Shown here: positions 7,967 through 16,298 of the stretch, one piece after another
Numbering within the stretch: position 1 is the stretch's first letter
Layout: the number at the start of each line of letters is the position of its first letter
Assembly: GCF_030758935.1 (NCBI RefSeq)
Contig: NZ_CP132333.1
Coordinates: 1,674,992 to 1,738,991 of the forward strand
Reading direction: 5' to 3'
Origin: Geothrix sp. PMB-07
Lineage (GTDB): Bacteria > Acidobacteriota > Holophagae > Holophagales > Holophagaceae
Length of the DNA stretch: 64,000 bases
Notes under the pieces: model-generated
Seen by the model: the letters and a program-made list of their open reading frames with translations, nothing else
The model's database searches: none
Told to the model about the DNA's origin: nothing
Position numbers and translations under genes: made by a program

Positions 7967-9025
7967 ATGACCGATGTGCAGTCGACCTTTCGCACCTTGA
8001 ACCGCCTGGTGGGCTTCACGCCCCTGTTGGCGTTGGATGTCCTCTACAAGGGCGAGCCGCGCCGCATCTATGCCAAGGCGGAGAATTTCAACTTCACCGG
8101 CAGCATCAAGGACCGCATGGCCCTGCACATCCTGCGAAGGGCCCATGCCAGCGGAAAACTCAGGCCCGGAGCTGCCATCGGGGAAGCCACCAGCGGCAAC
8201 ACGGGCATCTCCTTCTCGGCGTTGGGTCGGGCCCTGAACCATCCCGTGACCATCTTCATGCCGGACTGGATGAACCAGGAGCGCAAGGATCTGATCCGCT
8301 CCTTCGGCGCCGAGGTGCGCCTGGTGAGCGCGGCGGAGGGCGGCTTCCTGGGCTCCATCCGGCTCAGCGAGGAGTGGGCGGATCGGACGCCGGATGCCTT
8401 CCTGCCCCGCCAGTTCGCCAACGATGCCAACGTGGAAGCCCATGCCACCACCACGGGCCCGGAAATCTGGGCCCAGCTGGGTTCCCAGGGGTTGCGCCCC
8501 CAGGCCTTCGTGGCCGGTGTGGGCACGGGGGGCACGGTCATGGGTGTGGGGCGTTTCCTCAAAGCCCAGAACCCGGCCATCCAGGTGCATCCGGTCGAAC
8601 CCTCCAACTCGCCCACCCTCCACACGGGCCACAAGGTGGGGAAGCACCGCATCCAGGGCATCTCCGACGAGTTCATTCCCGCCATCGTGCAGCTGGATCA
8701 GCTCGACGACATCCTCTCCGTGGATGACGGCGACGCCATCCTCATGGCCCAGAAGCTGGCCAGCCGGGGCCTGGGCGTTGGCATCAGCAGTGGTGCCAAT
8801 TTCCTCGCGGCCCTCCAGGCCCAGGATCGGCTGGGTCGCGATGCGGTGGTGGTGACGGTCTTCAGCGACAGCAACAAGAAATACCTCTCCACCGATCTGA
8901 TGAAAGAGGAACCGGCCAAGGACGGTTTCCTCAGTCCCCAGATCGAACTCATCGGCCTCGGCCACTCCATCCGCGTATGCGAACTCTGCATCCAGGGCAA
9001 GCATGCCGCCGGGTGCGGCTGCTGA
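7967..9025 (+). CDS. Cysteine synthase / PLP-dependent beta-replacing enzyme with Cys-rich C-terminal tail
   Basis: This is a fold-type II PLP enzyme of the CysK/CysM family, which makes cysteine from an activated serine. The PLP lysine sits in [14 protein letters not shown], followed by [30 protein letters not shown] and [12 protein letters not shown]. All core motifs are intact. The chosen ATG at 7967 gives about 352 aa, longer than the roughly 300-320 aa of CysK. The extra residues form a C-terminal tail ending [15 protein letters not shown], with four Cys in the last 15 residues. That tail is unusual. It could bind a metal or act in sulfur relay. A related role such as cystathionine beta-synthase activity cannot be ruled out. 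Confidence 0.88.
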   Translation: MTDVQSTFRTLNRLVGFTPLLALDVLYKGEPRRIYAKAENFNFTGSIKDRMALHILRRAHASGKLRPGAAIGEATSGNTGISFSALGRALNHPVTIFMPDWMNQERKDLIRSFGAEVRLVSAAEGGFLGSIRLSEEWADRTPDAFLPRQFANDANVEAHATTTGPEIWAQLGSQGLRPQAFVAGVGTGGTVMGVGRFLKAQNPAIQVHPVEPSNSPTLHTGHKVGKHRIQGISDEFIPAIVQLDQLDDILSVDDGDAILMAQKLASRGLGVGISSGANFLAALQAQDRLGRDAVVVTVFSDSNKKYLSTDLMKEEPAKDGFLSPQIELIGLGHSIRVCELCIQGKHAAGCGC

Positions 9026-9027
9026 AT

Positions 9028-9756
9028 TCAGGCCTCTGAAGGCGAATCCACCTGCGCTTCCAGGCGCCGGAAGAGGGCCAGCAGGGCGCAGCTCAGCCAG
9101 AGATTCAGCATGCCGCTGGTGAGGTTGAACGCCCAGAAGGCTGGGTGTTTCAGCCGCAGCAGAGCTCCAGGAACCGAGTTCGGATCCGCTGAGGGCACCA
9201 AGCGCTCCATGGCCCAGATGGAGATCCCCTGGTAGACCAGGGCCACCAGCATCATGGCCAGCACAGCCTGAACGATCCGGGGCCAGTGCCGCGCCATGGC
9301 GGTCTGGCTCCACTTCAGGGCGGGCAGGAAGCCATCTCCACGCAGGAGCATGCGCAGGGGAGCCCAGCCGAACAGCGTCATGATCACGATGCCGGGAATG
9401 ATGAACAGCAGCACGCCGATGCCGATGGCCATGCTGATGCCAATGCGGGCGAGGAACGTCGGCAGCCAGCGCTGGTCGAAGGTTTCCCGCCATGCAGCGG
9501 TGTTCCGGCTCTCTGCGTCCAATTGCGCCTGGAACCTCGGGATGAAATACATCTCCAGAGGCAGCAGTCCGGCAAAGCCGAAGATGGGCTGGAGAAGCGG
9601 GTTCGGGCCTGCCCCAGCCGCCAACTCCAGGGCCGGGCCCAGTTGGGCCAGGGCCATGGCCAGGAACGCCAGGCCCAGGAACTGCCAGGGATGGCGGCGG
9701 AGCAGCGAAACGCCCTCGCGAAGGGCACCGAGGTGGGAGGGCAGGGGTGTGCGCAT
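9028..9756 (-). CDS. Multi-pass inner-membrane protein, unknown function
   Basis: The 242-aa product has several hydrophobic segments: WQFLGLAFLAMALAQLGPAL near residue 25, a re-entrant-like stretch near 60, IGISMAIGIGVLLFIIPGIV near 110, IVQAVLAMMLVALVYQGIS near 160 and a last one near 220. No catalytic motif is seen. The arrangement resembles the glycerophosphodiester-phosphodiesterase-membrane-domain/DUF975 type proteins, but I cannot assign it. It ends 2 bp after the cysteine-synthase stop on the other strand and diverges from yqgE across about 45 bp. Confidence 0.7.
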   Translation of the reverse strand: MRTPLPSHLGALREGVSLLRRHPWQFLGLAFLAMALAQLGPALELAAGAGPNPLLQPIFGFAGLLPLEMYFIPRFQAQLDAESRNTAAWRETFDQRWLPTFLARIGISMAIGIGVLLFIIPGIVIMTLFGWAPLRMLLRGDGFLPALKWSQTAMARHWPRIVQAVLAMMLVALVYQGISIWAMERLVPSADPNSVPGALLRLKHPAFWAFNLTSGMLNLWLSCALLALFRRLEAQVDSPSEA

Positions 9757-9800
9757 CCCTACAAGCCTACCGCCTGGCCTGGGCTATCATCATCGGCATC

Positions 9801-10313
9801 ATGTCGTACGAAGCACCTTGCCTCCTGGTGGCCAGTCCCGCCCTGCTGGACCCCAACTTCCTCCACACCGTGGTGCTCATCGTTGAGCACGACGAGGAGG
9901 GGGCCCTGGGGCTCATCCTGAACCGGCCCCTGCCCTTGGCCCTGGCCCAGGTCTGCGACGAAGGCGGCATGGCCTTCCGGGGCTCGGAGGAGGCCACTGC
10001 TTGGCGGGGTGGTCCCGTGGATCCCCAGCGCGGCATCCTGCTCTCCCAGGGCGGTCTGCCTGAGGAAGAGGACACGGTGGTGGACCTCACCCACTTCGTG
10101 AGCCACCGCAAGGATCTTCTGGAAACCTTGCTGGGCGATCCCACCGCCCACTATCGGCTGTTCCTGGGTTATGCCGGCTGGTCGCCTGGGCAGCTCGACC
10201 AGGAACTGGCCGTGGGCGCCTGGATGCGCCGCCCCTTGGTGTCCGAATGGCTCATGCACCCGGATCCTTCCGGCCTGTGGCAGGTGGCCCTGGCCAGCGG
10301 GGCCCACGAGTGA
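9801..10313 (+). CDS. yqgE: YqgE/AlgH family protein (DUF179)
   Basis: The start ATG at 9801 is chosen because the conserved region begins directly with [20 protein letters not shown]. The 170-aa product contains [34 protein letters not shown] and [17 protein letters not shown], all signatures of the UPF0301 family. The family is widespread, with a role in alginate regulation suggested in Pseudomonas but no firm biochemical function. Cytoplasmic. The divergent gene is the unknown membrane protein at 9028-9756; the photolyase lies 60 bp downstream. Confidence 0.9.
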   Translation: MSYEAPCLLVASPALLDPNFLHTVVLIVEHDEEGALGLILNRPLPLALAQVCDEGGMAFRGSEEATAWRGGPVDPQRGILLSQGGLPEEEDTVVDLTHFVSHRKDLLETLLGDPTAHYRLFLGYAGWSPGQLDQELAVGAWMRRPLVSEWLMHPDPSGLWQVALASGAHE

Positions 10314-10373
10314 TCTGAACCCGTCCAGGTTCCAAGGCCACCCTCGCGACCACGCCTCCGCTAGGCTCACCTC

Positions 10374-11783
10374 ATGCGAAGCATCGTGTGGTTCCGGGGG
10401 AAGGATCTGCGGCTGGCGGATCATGGGCCACTGGTGGAGGCGGTGGCCGCCGGGGAGGTCATCCCACTGTTTGTGCTGGACCCGTGGTTCTTCGCGGCGG
10501 AGCGGGCTCAGCAGCTGCCGCACAGGATGCAGTTCCTCCTGGAGTCCTTGAGGGCATTGGAGGCCAACCTGGCCCATCTGGGCTCCAGGCTCCTGGTGGT
10601 GCCAGGCCGCAGCGTGGAGGTGCTGCCGCGCCTGGCGGCCCGCTGGAAGGTGGACCAAGTCTTGGCCCATCGTTGGGTGGAACCCTTCGGCCGGGAGCGG
10701 GACCGCCGTGTGGCGCAGGGCCTGGCGCGGGAGGGCATCGCCTTCCGGCTGTTCGAGGGCGAAACCCTGCTGCCGCCTGGCACCGTTCGGAACGGGCAGG
10801 GGGCCATGTTCCGAGTGTTCACGCCCTTCAGCCGCGCCTGTGGGGTGAGGCTGGACCTCGGTGCGCCGCTGCTGGCTCCGCGCCGCCTGCCGCCGGTGCC
10901 GACCGACATCGAGGGTGCCACCAGCGGCATTCCCACTCTGCTGGACCTTGGGCTGTCGCCGAATCCAGGCCTTCAGCCCGGTGGCGAACGGGCGGCCCGG
11001 TCGCGGCTGAAGGCCTTCATCACTGGCCCCATCGAGACCTACGGATCAGACCGCGATCGCATGGATCGGCCCGGCACTTCGCGACTCAGCGCCGATCTGA
11101 AGTTCGGAACGCTCTCCGTGCGAACGGTGTGGCAGGCCGCCGCGGCTGTGGATGCAGGCGAATCCGTGCGGCGTTACCTCAACGAACTGCTTTGGCGGGA
11201 GTTCAGCCACCACCTGCTGTGGGAATGGCCAGAGCTTCTGAACAGCCCCTTCCGCCCAGAATTTGAAGGCTTCCCCTGGCGAGAGGATCAAGGGGCTTGG
11301 GAAGCCTGGACCCAGGGTCGCACCGGGTACCCCGTGGTAGATGCCGCCGCCCGGCAGCTGCTGGCGGAGGGGTTCGTCCACAACCGGGCCCGCATGGTGG
11401 CGGCCAGTTTCCTGACCAAGCACCTGCTGCTGGACTACCGCCGGGGTGAAGCGCACTACCTGCGCTGGCTCACCGATGGTGACTGGGCCCAGAACAACTC
11501 AGGCTGGCAGTGGAGCGCCGGTTGCGGCTGCGATGCCCAGCCCTGGTTCCGCATCTTCAACCCCGTGGCCCAGGGGCTGAAGTTCGATCCCCAAGGCGAC
11601 TACGTCAGGCGCTGGGTGCCGGAACTGGCGTTCTGCCCAACGGCCTTGATCCATGAGCCCTGGAAGGCGCCCAAGGCCCTGAGCGCTGCGTGGGACTACC
11701 CGGAGCCCATCGTGGATCATGCGGTGGCCCGGGAACGGTTCCTGGCCACGGCGAAAGGGCATCTCCGACGGGGGCAGGCCTGA
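10374..11783 (+). CDS. phrB: Deoxyribodipyrimidine photolyase
   Basis: The 469-aa product has the photolyase N-terminal antenna domain (MRSIVWFRGKDLRLADHGPL) and the FAD-binding domain. The signature WREFSHHLLWEWPELL, the region GYPVVDAAARQLLAEGFVHN and the segment WAQNNSGWQWSAGCGCDAQ followed by PWFRIFNPV are typical of class I CPD photolyases, the last including the electron-transfer tryptophans. It repairs UV-induced pyrimidine dimers using light. Cryptochrome function cannot be excluded by sequence alone. No SD is obvious. The downstream inverted repeat 11785-11817 overlaps the stop region. Confidence 0.92.
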   Translation: MRSIVWFRGKDLRLADHGPLVEAVAAGEVIPLFVLDPWFFAAERAQQLPHRMQFLLESLRALEANLAHLGSRLLVVPGRSVEVLPRLAARWKVDQVLAHRWVEPFGRERDRRVAQGLAREGIAFRLFEGETLLPPGTVRNGQGAMFRVFTPFSRACGVRLDLGAPLLAPRRLPPVPTDIEGATSGIPTLLDLGLSPNPGLQPGGERAARSRLKAFITGPIETYGSDRDRMDRPGTSRLSADLKFGTLSVRTVWQAAAAVDAGESVRRYLNELLWREFSHHLLWEWPELLNSPFRPEFEGFPWREDQGAWEAWTQGRTGYPVVDAAARQLLAEGFVHNRARMVAASFLTKHLLLDYRRGEAHYLRWLTDGDWAQNNSGWQWSAGCGCDAQPWFRIFNPVAQGLKFDPQGDYVRRWVPELAFCPTALIHEPWKAPKALSAAWDYPEPIVDHAVARERFLATAKGHLRRGQA

Positions 11784-11784
11784 T

Positions 11785-11817
11785 AGAGTGGAGTTGTTGA
11801 TTGTTTCTATCCACTCT
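11785..11817 (+). repeat. Inverted repeat between photolyase and ferredoxin genes
   Basis: AGAGTGGA at 11785-11792 pairs with TCCACTCT at 11810-11817 across a 17-nt AT-rich loop, followed by GCTTTAA. It may be a weak terminator for the photolyase or an operator for the ferredoxin gene 24 bp on. The long loop makes a simple terminator doubtful. Confidence 0.4.
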
Positions 11818-11841
11818 GCTTTAACGACTTATGGGTAACAC

Positions 11842-12123
11842 ATGCACATGGTTCGTTTCGATGGCAAAACCCCCGGCGCGGCGGAATGCGACCGGGAAAC
11901 AGCCTTGCTCGCCGCCAGCACCAAGGCCGGGGTGCCCCTCCCCCATCGCTGCGGGGGCCACGCCCGCTGCGGCACCTGCCTCGTCACCGTGGTGGAAGGC
12001 GCCGAGCACCTCAGCGAGAAGGGCGCCGCCGAATCCCGCGTGCTCCTGGCCCTGAAAGCCCAACCCGACCAGCGCCTGGCCTGTCAGACCTGGGCACGGG
12101 GTGACGTCCGGGTGACGTACTAG
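11842..12123 (+). CDS. 2Fe-2S ferredoxin
   Basis: The 93-aa product is a plant-type [2Fe-2S] ferredoxin. Cluster ligands are in HRCGGHARCGTCLVTV (C-x5-C-x2-C) with the fourth Cys in RLACQTWARG near residue 82. There is no signal peptide, so it works in the cytoplasm as an electron carrier. No reductase or oxygenase partner lies beside it. An ATG at 11842 and a second at 11848 are both possible. The next gene, recR, is convergent and ends 5 bp later. Confidence 0.87.
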   Translation: MHMVRFDGKTPGAAECDRETALLAASTKAGVPLPHRCGGHARCGTCLVTVVEGAEHLSEKGAAESRVLLALKAQPDQRLACQTWARGDVRVTY

Positions 12124-12128
12124 CGGCC

Positions 12129-12725
12129 TTAGACCAACCGCCGCCCTTCCATGGCACGGTCTAGAGTGAGTTCGTCGGCGTATTCGAGATCGCTGCCGAT
12201 CGGTAGGCCAAGGCCGATGCGCGTGGTGCGCACGCCAATGGGTTCGAGCATGCGGGCCAGCCAACTCGCGGTGGCTTCGCCATCCACCGTGGGGTTGGTG
12301 GCCAGGATGATTTCCTGGATGGCGCCATCTTCCAGGCGCTTGAGCAGTTCGCGGATGCGCAGCTGATCCGGCCCCACGCCGCGCAGGGGCGAGATGAGCC
12401 CCCCCAGCACGTGGTAGCGGCCCCGGAAATGCCCGCTGCGCTCGAAGCTGAGCACGTTGGAGGCTTCGGCCACGATGACCAGGCTGGCGGGGTCCCGGCG
12501 GGGATCCAGGCAGATGGGACAGATGGGTTGGTCGGTGAAGGCCCCGCAAACCTGGCAGAAGCCCACCTTTTCCGCCGCCTGCTGCAGCTGATGGGCCAGG
12601 TGGGCCATGGCCTCTGGGCCTTCCTTCAGAAGGTGCAGGGCCATTCTTTGCGCGGACTTGGAGCCCACTCCCGGGAGCTTCTGGAGGCTTTCGACCACGG
12701 CCTCGAGGGGCGGCGGCAGCTTCAT
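12129..12725 (-). CDS. recR: Recombination protein RecR
   Basis: RecR works with RecF/RecO to load RecA at gaps. The 198-aa length is standard. The N-terminal helix-hairpin-helix is LQKLPGVGSKSAQRMALHLL; the zinc-finger is CQVCGAFTDQPICPIC; the Toprim domain starts LVIVAEASNVLSFERSG and contains EIILATNPTVDGEATASW. YbaB lies upstream on the same strand, which is the common ybaB-recR pairing, here separated by a palindromic repeat of about 95 bp. Confidence 0.97.
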   Translation of the reverse strand: MKLPPPLEAVVESLQKLPGVGSKSAQRMALHLLKEGPEAMAHLAHQLQQAAEKVGFCQVCGAFTDQPICPICLDPRRDPASLVIVAEASNVLSFERSGHFRGRYHVLGGLISPLRGVGPDQLRIRELLKRLEDGAIQEIILATNPTVDGEATASWLARMLEPIGVRTTRIGLGLPIGSDLEYADELTLDRAMEGRRLV

Positions 12726-12752
12726 GACGTGGCCTCCGCGAAGGGAAAACGA

Positions 12753-12847
12753 TTCACCACGGAGGCACGGAGTTCACACGGAGAAAAGTGGAAGTGCCTG
12801 CTTCCCTCCGTGGTTCTTCTCGGTGTTCTCCGTGTCTCCGTGGTGAA
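12753..12847. repeat. Palindromic intergenic repeat (CACGGAG family)
   Basis: The left arm 12753-12785 (TTCACCACGGAGGCACGGAG onward) and right arm 12817-12847 (ending GTCTCCGTGGTGAA) are near-perfect inverted copies around a 31-nt centre. Inside each arm the unit CACGGAG recurs about every 10 bp. Such CACGGAG palindromes are scattered in many environmental bacterial genomes (recollection). It fills almost the whole recR-ybaB gap and would form a long hairpin in either strand. It has no ORF and may attenuate or stabilise the transcript. Confidence 0.78.
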
Positions 12848-12861
12848 CGTCATGAAAGCCC

Positions 12862-13164
12862 TCAGAGCCCGAGGCCGGGCAGGTTGAGGCCGGCGCCCAT
12901 GCCGCCCATCTGCTTCTTCATGGCCTCGTCGGTCTTGGTGGCGGCGTCGCGGAAGGCCGCCAGCAGCAGGTCTTCGAGCATGGAGGGATCCTCGGGATCC
13001 ATGGCGTCCTTGGCGATGGAAAGACCCACCAGCTCCTTGGAGCCGTTGAGAGTGACCTTCACCAGCTCGCCACCGGCGGTGCCTTCGACGCGCAGATTCG
13101 CCTGGGCCTCCGCCAGCTTGGCCTGCATCTGCTGGGCTTGTTTCATCAGAAACCGCATGTCCAT
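12862..13164 (-). CDS. ybaB: YbaB/EbfC family nucleoid-associated protein
   Basis: The 100-aa product matches YbaB: MRFLMKQAQQMQAKLAEAQ at the N-terminus, then VEGTAGGELVKVTLNGSKEL and a Met/Gly-rich tail KKQMGGMGAGLNLPG. The family forms DNA-binding dimers and usually sits before recR, as here. The ATG at 13164 has GGAGG at good spacing; a longer frame upstream overlaps the neighbour and is rejected. Confidence 0.93.
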   Translation of the reverse strand: MDMRFLMKQAQQMQAKLAEAQANLRVEGTAGGELVKVTLNGSKELVGLSIAKDAMDPEDPSMLEDLLLAAFRDAATKTDEAMKKQMGGMGAGLNLPGLGL

Positions 13165-13168
13165 GGGA

Positions 13169-13750
13169 TCAACCTCCAGGTGGGATGTCTTGGGGTGGGC
13201 AGGCCGGTTCCAGCAGGTGCGGCCAGTGAATCCGCCGCAGGCGCTTGGCCAGCCAGAGCATGAAGAAGTAGCCAACAGGCAGGGCCACCACGGTGCAGAT
13301 GGTCCCGCCGATGAGGTAGGACTTCAGAACGGGGCGCAGCATGGTGGTGGTGGCTTCGAAACCGTCCCAGGTAAGGAAGCTGCGCCAGCCGATGGCGTGC
13401 CAATCGACCTTGGCGAGGTTGGCGGCGGTGAACCGGCCTCGCACCAGGTTGCCCACCCAGGCGCTGGCGGTGGCGATGGGCACCATGGTCCAGGGATTGT
13501 TCACCAGCATGGCCATGATCATGAGCGGGCGATGAAGGCGGCGGAAGAGGATGCAGAAGAGGAACACCATGCCGGTGTGAAGGCCCAGGAGCGGATTCCA
13601 GGCGATGGAGAAGCCCAGGGCGAAACTCCAGGCCACCTGTTCCGGCGAGAGTTCCGGGTGCAGGATGTGCGCCTTGAGGCGGTTCCATAGGCCCTTGGGC
13701 GCGGCGGGAGCGGCCGTGGCCGGGCTTTGCTGTTCAATGGGATCAGTCAT
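13169..13750 (-). CDS. DUF2062 membrane protein
   Basis: The 193-aa product, from the ATG at 13750 that lies inside the thiL 3' end, carries DUF2062 features: HPELSPEQVAWSFALGFSIA, NPLLGLHTGMVFLFCILF and NNPWTMVPIATASAWVGN. Two to four membrane helices are evident. The family is often next to glycosyltransferases or cell-envelope genes, but its biochemical role is unknown. Here it is coupled to thiL by an 8-bp overlap and is followed by ybaB after 4 bp, so it is part of a thiL-DUF2062-ybaB-recR operon. Confidence 0.85.
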   Translation of the reverse strand: MTDPIEQQSPATAAPAAPKGLWNRLKAHILHPELSPEQVAWSFALGFSIAWNPLLGLHTGMVFLFCILFRRLHRPLMIMAMLVNNPWTMVPIATASAWVGNLVRGRFTAANLAKVDWHAIGWRSFLTWDGFEATTTMLRPVLKSYLIGGTICTVVALPVGYFFMLWLAKRLRRIHWPHLLEPACPPQDIPPGG

Positions 13751-14660
13751 GGGCGAAGTGGTCGAATCCAAGGTCCGGCAGGGGGCGCGGCCCATTCCCA
13801 TCATAGACGAGCAACGGCGCAGCCCCAGGTTCCTGGGCGCGACCCACGGGAATCAATGCCACTCCAAGGCGCCGCTCGAGGTCGTCCTGGGCCATGGCTG
13901 TGCCGAAACAGCGTGCGTAATCCTCGCCGCCGCGCAGCGCATCCTCATCCAGGCTCGATTCCACCGCGATGCTGAGGCCCGATGCCAGGGCCAGGTTGCG
14001 GAGGTCGCGGCTGAGGCCGTCCGAGAGATCGAGGCAGGCGTGGACTTCCGGCATGCCGGCCAGGCGAAGCCCCAGGCCCAGATTGGGGGAAGGCGCGAGA
14101 TGGGCCAAGAGGTCGGGATCGGGATGGTCCGCGTCCCACCGCTGTCCACCCTGGAGTTTGCGCAACCCGCGAAGGCTGGCGCCGGGACGCTGATCCACGA
14201 AGATGCGATCGCCGAGTTGAAGTCCATCCCGGCGCAGCCAGCGCCTGGCGAAACCAAAGGCGGTGAGGCCCAGCCCCAGTCCGGCTGGGCGCCCCACGGT
14301 ATCGCCACCGAGCACCTGGACCTGAGTTGCGCGGGACGCTGCGGCAAGCCCCTCCAGGAACCGCTCGAGCCAGGCACCATCAATCTCGGGCCCCAGGGCC
14401 AAGGTGAGGGTGTAGCCCACGGGTCTCGCGCCGGACGCATCCAGATCCGAGAGGTTCACGGTCAGCAGCTTTCTGGCCAGCAGGTCGGGGGGGTGCCAAT
14501 CCAGCCGGAAATGTTGATCCGATTCCATGAGGTCGGTGGTGACGAGCAGTGTTTCACCAGGCGGCGTGGGGGGCAGGGCGCCGCAGTCATCCACAAGCCC
14601 TCCGCCTCCAGGCAGCAAGGCCCGGATCCGGGCAAGAATTCCCGATTCCTCCAGGCTCAT
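13743..14660 (-). CDS. thiL: Thiamine-monophosphate kinase ThiL
   Basis: ThiL phosphorylates thiamine monophosphate to the active diphosphate. The 305-aa product from the ATG at 14660 (GGAGG upstream) has GLVDDCGALPPTP, LLVTTDLMESDQHFRLDW, NLSDLDASGARPVGYTLTLA and VQVLGGDTVG, the AIR-synthase-like ATP-binding acidic motifs, and HACLDLSDGLSRDL near the C-terminus. Longer frames upstream run through the divergent ferredoxin promoter and are not used. Other thiamine genes are absent here. Confidence 0.93.
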   Translation of the reverse strand: MSLEESGILARIRALLPGGGGLVDDCGALPPTPPGETLLVTTDLMESDQHFRLDWHPPDLLARKLLTVNLSDLDASGARPVGYTLTLALGPEIDGAWLERFLEGLAAASRATQVQVLGGDTVGRPAGLGLGLTAFGFARRWLRRDGLQLGDRIFVDQRPGASLRGLRKLQGGQRWDADHPDPDLLAHLAPSPNLGLGLRLAGMPEVHACLDLSDGLSRDLRNLALASGLSIAVESSLDEDALRGGEDYARCFGTAMAQDDLERRLGVALIPVGRAQEPGAAPLLVYDGNGPRPLPDLGFDHFAHD

Positions 14661-14793
14661 GGTTGGACCTCCGTCACAAGTCCAGTCTCCCACGCCGAGA
14701 GGGGCCAGGGGAGGCTTGGTCCTTGGCTGCGGCGATGCTAGGTTGGTTGGATCTGCCCACGACGGGCCCCATTTGAATCTCGAGGAGACGACC

Positions 14794-15048
14794 ATGGCCA
14801 TCACCAAAGTGTGGATCGAAGAAGGCTGCATCGTGTGCAACGCTTGCGAAGCCGAGTGCCCCGACGTCTTCCACGTCACCGACACCAGCTGCAACGTCAA
14901 TGGCTCCGTGCGTGAGGACGGCCAGGACACCGAGAACCGCGACGAGATGAGCCCCCTGTCCGGCAGCTACGGCACGGACCTGGAAGCCAGCATCGAGGCC
15001 GCCGCCGCCGGTTGCCCCGTGGAAGTGATCAAGTACGAAAAGGCCTGA
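14794..15048 (+). CDS. 4Fe-4S ferredoxin
   Basis: The 84-aa product contains CIVCNACEAECPDVF and a later Cys in AAGCPVEVIKYEKA. In single-cluster ferredoxins the CxxCxxC and the late CP supply four ligands; the extra Cys at ECP and one in DTSCNV could form a disulfide. GAGGAG precedes the ATG at 14794. Soluble electron carrier; no partner enzyme is adjacent. The upstream gap to the divergent thiL is 133 bp and should hold both promoters. Two strong hairpins follow. Confidence 0.9.
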   Translation: MAITKVWIEEGCIVCNACEAECPDVFHVTDTSCNVNGSVREDGQDTENRDEMSPLSGSYGTDLEASIEAAAAGCPVEVIKYEKA

Positions 15049-15051
15049 GCC

Positions 15052-15072
15052 GGAAACGGCGACGCCGTTTCC
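15052..15072 (+). terminator. Hairpin after ferredoxin gene
   Basis: A 9-bp perfect stem (15052-15060 with 15064-15072) with a 3-nt loop lies 3 bp past the stop. No T-run follows, so it may protect the mRNA end rather than terminate. Confidence 0.5.
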
Positions 15073-15080
15073 CTCAAGCG

Positions 15081-15108
15081 AAAGGGCGCCTTCGGGCGCC
15101 CTTTCTGC
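15081..15108 (+). terminator. Intrinsic terminator after ferredoxin gene
   Basis: A 10-bp perfect stem (15081-15090 with 15095-15104) with a TTCG tetraloop ends in CTTTCTGC. It lies between convergent ferredoxin and cheX genes; the stem ends in AAA/TTT, so it may serve both directions. Confidence 0.85.
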
Positions 15109-15127
15109 ATGAATCGGAAGAAGGAAC

Positions 15128-15589
15128 CTATTCCTTCAGGCCGACGTTGACTTCAAATTCGCCGAACTCGGTCTTGAAAGGAATGGCGATGCAGGGGACA
15201 TCGCCGCTGCGGCTGATCTTGTGGCCTTTGCCGACCACCACCGTGGGCACCGAAATGGAGAGGCTGAACCCATCCTGGATGAGCAGGCGCCGGGCATCCC
15301 CCACCACGATGTTGCCGATTTCGCCGATGGCATCCTCCACGCTCTTGTCCAGGGCGGTGATCTCCTCCATGAGCATGTTGCTGGCGATCTTGCAGGCCAG
15401 GTTCACCGGAAAACTGAGGATGATGGAGCCCGATGTATCGCCGGTGATGCCGATGATGGCCGAGATGTCGTAGGTGGTTATGAGGTCCTCCTTCACGGAG
15501 AGCCCCGCCTTCTCGGCCGCGATGCTGGCCATCATCTCCAGGCTGCGGAGGGTGGATTCAATGAAGGGATTGATGAATGCGACGTTCAT
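15128..15589 (-). CDS. cheX: Chemotaxis phosphatase CheX family
   Basis: The 153-aa product resembles CheX, which removes phosphate from CheY-P. The active-site motif is in VEDAIGEIGNIVVGDARRLL, where Glu and Asn are spaced ExxN as in the CheC/CheX family. ISAIIGITGDTSGSIILSFP and a C-terminal IAIPFKTEFGEFEVNVGLKE complete the fold. An ATG at 15589 fits conservation better than the longer frame. No other che genes are adjacent, though two chemoreceptors lie elsewhere in the window. Confidence 0.87.
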   Translation of the reverse strand: MNVAFINPFIESTLRSLEMMASIAAEKAGLSVKEDLITTYDISAIIGITGDTSGSIILSFPVNLACKIASNMLMEEITALDKSVEDAIGEIGNIVVGDARRLLIQDGFSLSISVPTVVVGKGHKISRSGDVPCIAIPFKTEFGEFEVNVGLKE

Positions 15590-15706
15590 GGGGCCCCATG
15601 GATGGACTGCATCCTCTTTCGGTCGAGGCACATCCTCGCATGACTTCTGGCATTGAGCGACCCGCCCAGTCGCGTCACCATGACCAGGACACCCGAGGAG
15701 TCACCC

Positions 15707-16156
15707 ATGCTGGACCGCCTGCAGGCCGATCTGAAGACCGCCATGTTGGCTCGGGACGCGGCCCGCACCCAGGTGCTGCGCATGGCCCTCGCCGCCTACA
15801 AGAACGAAGCCGTGGCCAAGGGCCTGGGGCCCCAGGGCGTGCTGGCCGATGCGGATGCCTTGGCTGTCTTCAAGCGGCTGGTGAAATCCCGGGAAGACAG
15901 CGTGGCCCAATTCGAGAAGGTGGGCCAAGGGGATCGGGCCTCCCAGGAGCGTGCCGAGATCGAGCTGCTTCGGCCCTACCTGCCGGCCATGATCGAGGGG
16001 TCGGCCCTGGAGGAGGCCGTGAAGGCGGCCATCGCCCAGAGCGGGGCGGCCTCCAAGAAAGACATGGGCCTGGTCATGAAGGCCCTCCAGGCCGCTCACG
16101 GCGGTGCCATTGATGGCAAGGCCGCCAGTGCCCTCGTGCAGAGCCTCCTGAATTGA
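15707..16156 (+). CDS. yqeY: GatB/YqeY family protein
   Basis: The 149-aa product matches the YqeY domain found at the C-terminus of GatB: DRLQADLKTAMLARDAARTQ at the start, EIELLRPYLPAMIEGSALEE in the middle and DMGLVMKALQAAHGGAIDGK near the end. The ATG at 15707 is preceded by GAGGAG. The family is thought to aid tRNA-dependent amidation but its free-standing role is unknown. Confidence 0.9.
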   Translation: MLDRLQADLKTAMLARDAARTQVLRMALAAYKNEAVAKGLGPQGVLADADALAVFKRLVKSREDSVAQFEKVGQGDRASQERAEIELLRPYLPAMIEGSALEEAVKAAIAQSGAASKKDMGLVMKALQAAHGGAIDGKAASALVQSLLN

Positions 16157-16162
16157 TGCTGT

Positions 16163-16205
16163 CCGGGGGGACCGCCTGCTCGCTTCGCTCGCGATGTCCC
16201 CCCGG
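16163..16205 (+). repeat. Long hairpin after yqeY
   Basis: CCGGGGGGAC at 16163-16172 pairs with GTCCCCCCGG at 16196-16205. The interior itself holds a small GCTCGC/GCGAGC-like palindrome. No T-run follows. It is either a transcript-end hairpin for yqeY or a REP-like palindrome. Confidence 0.55.
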
Positions 16206-16298
16206 GCCCCCATCCAAGGGCCAGCCGAAGCCTGGCCGTGGGATCTGAGGCCGCAGGAACAGTGGGGCATGGGCTAGACTTGAAGGTTCGAGGCCCCC

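Noticed and set aside
16157-16298. Possible T-box or riboswitch upstream of proS
   Set aside because: Only the GC-rich hairpin 16163-16205 is seen; no T-box sequence or specifier loop could be found.
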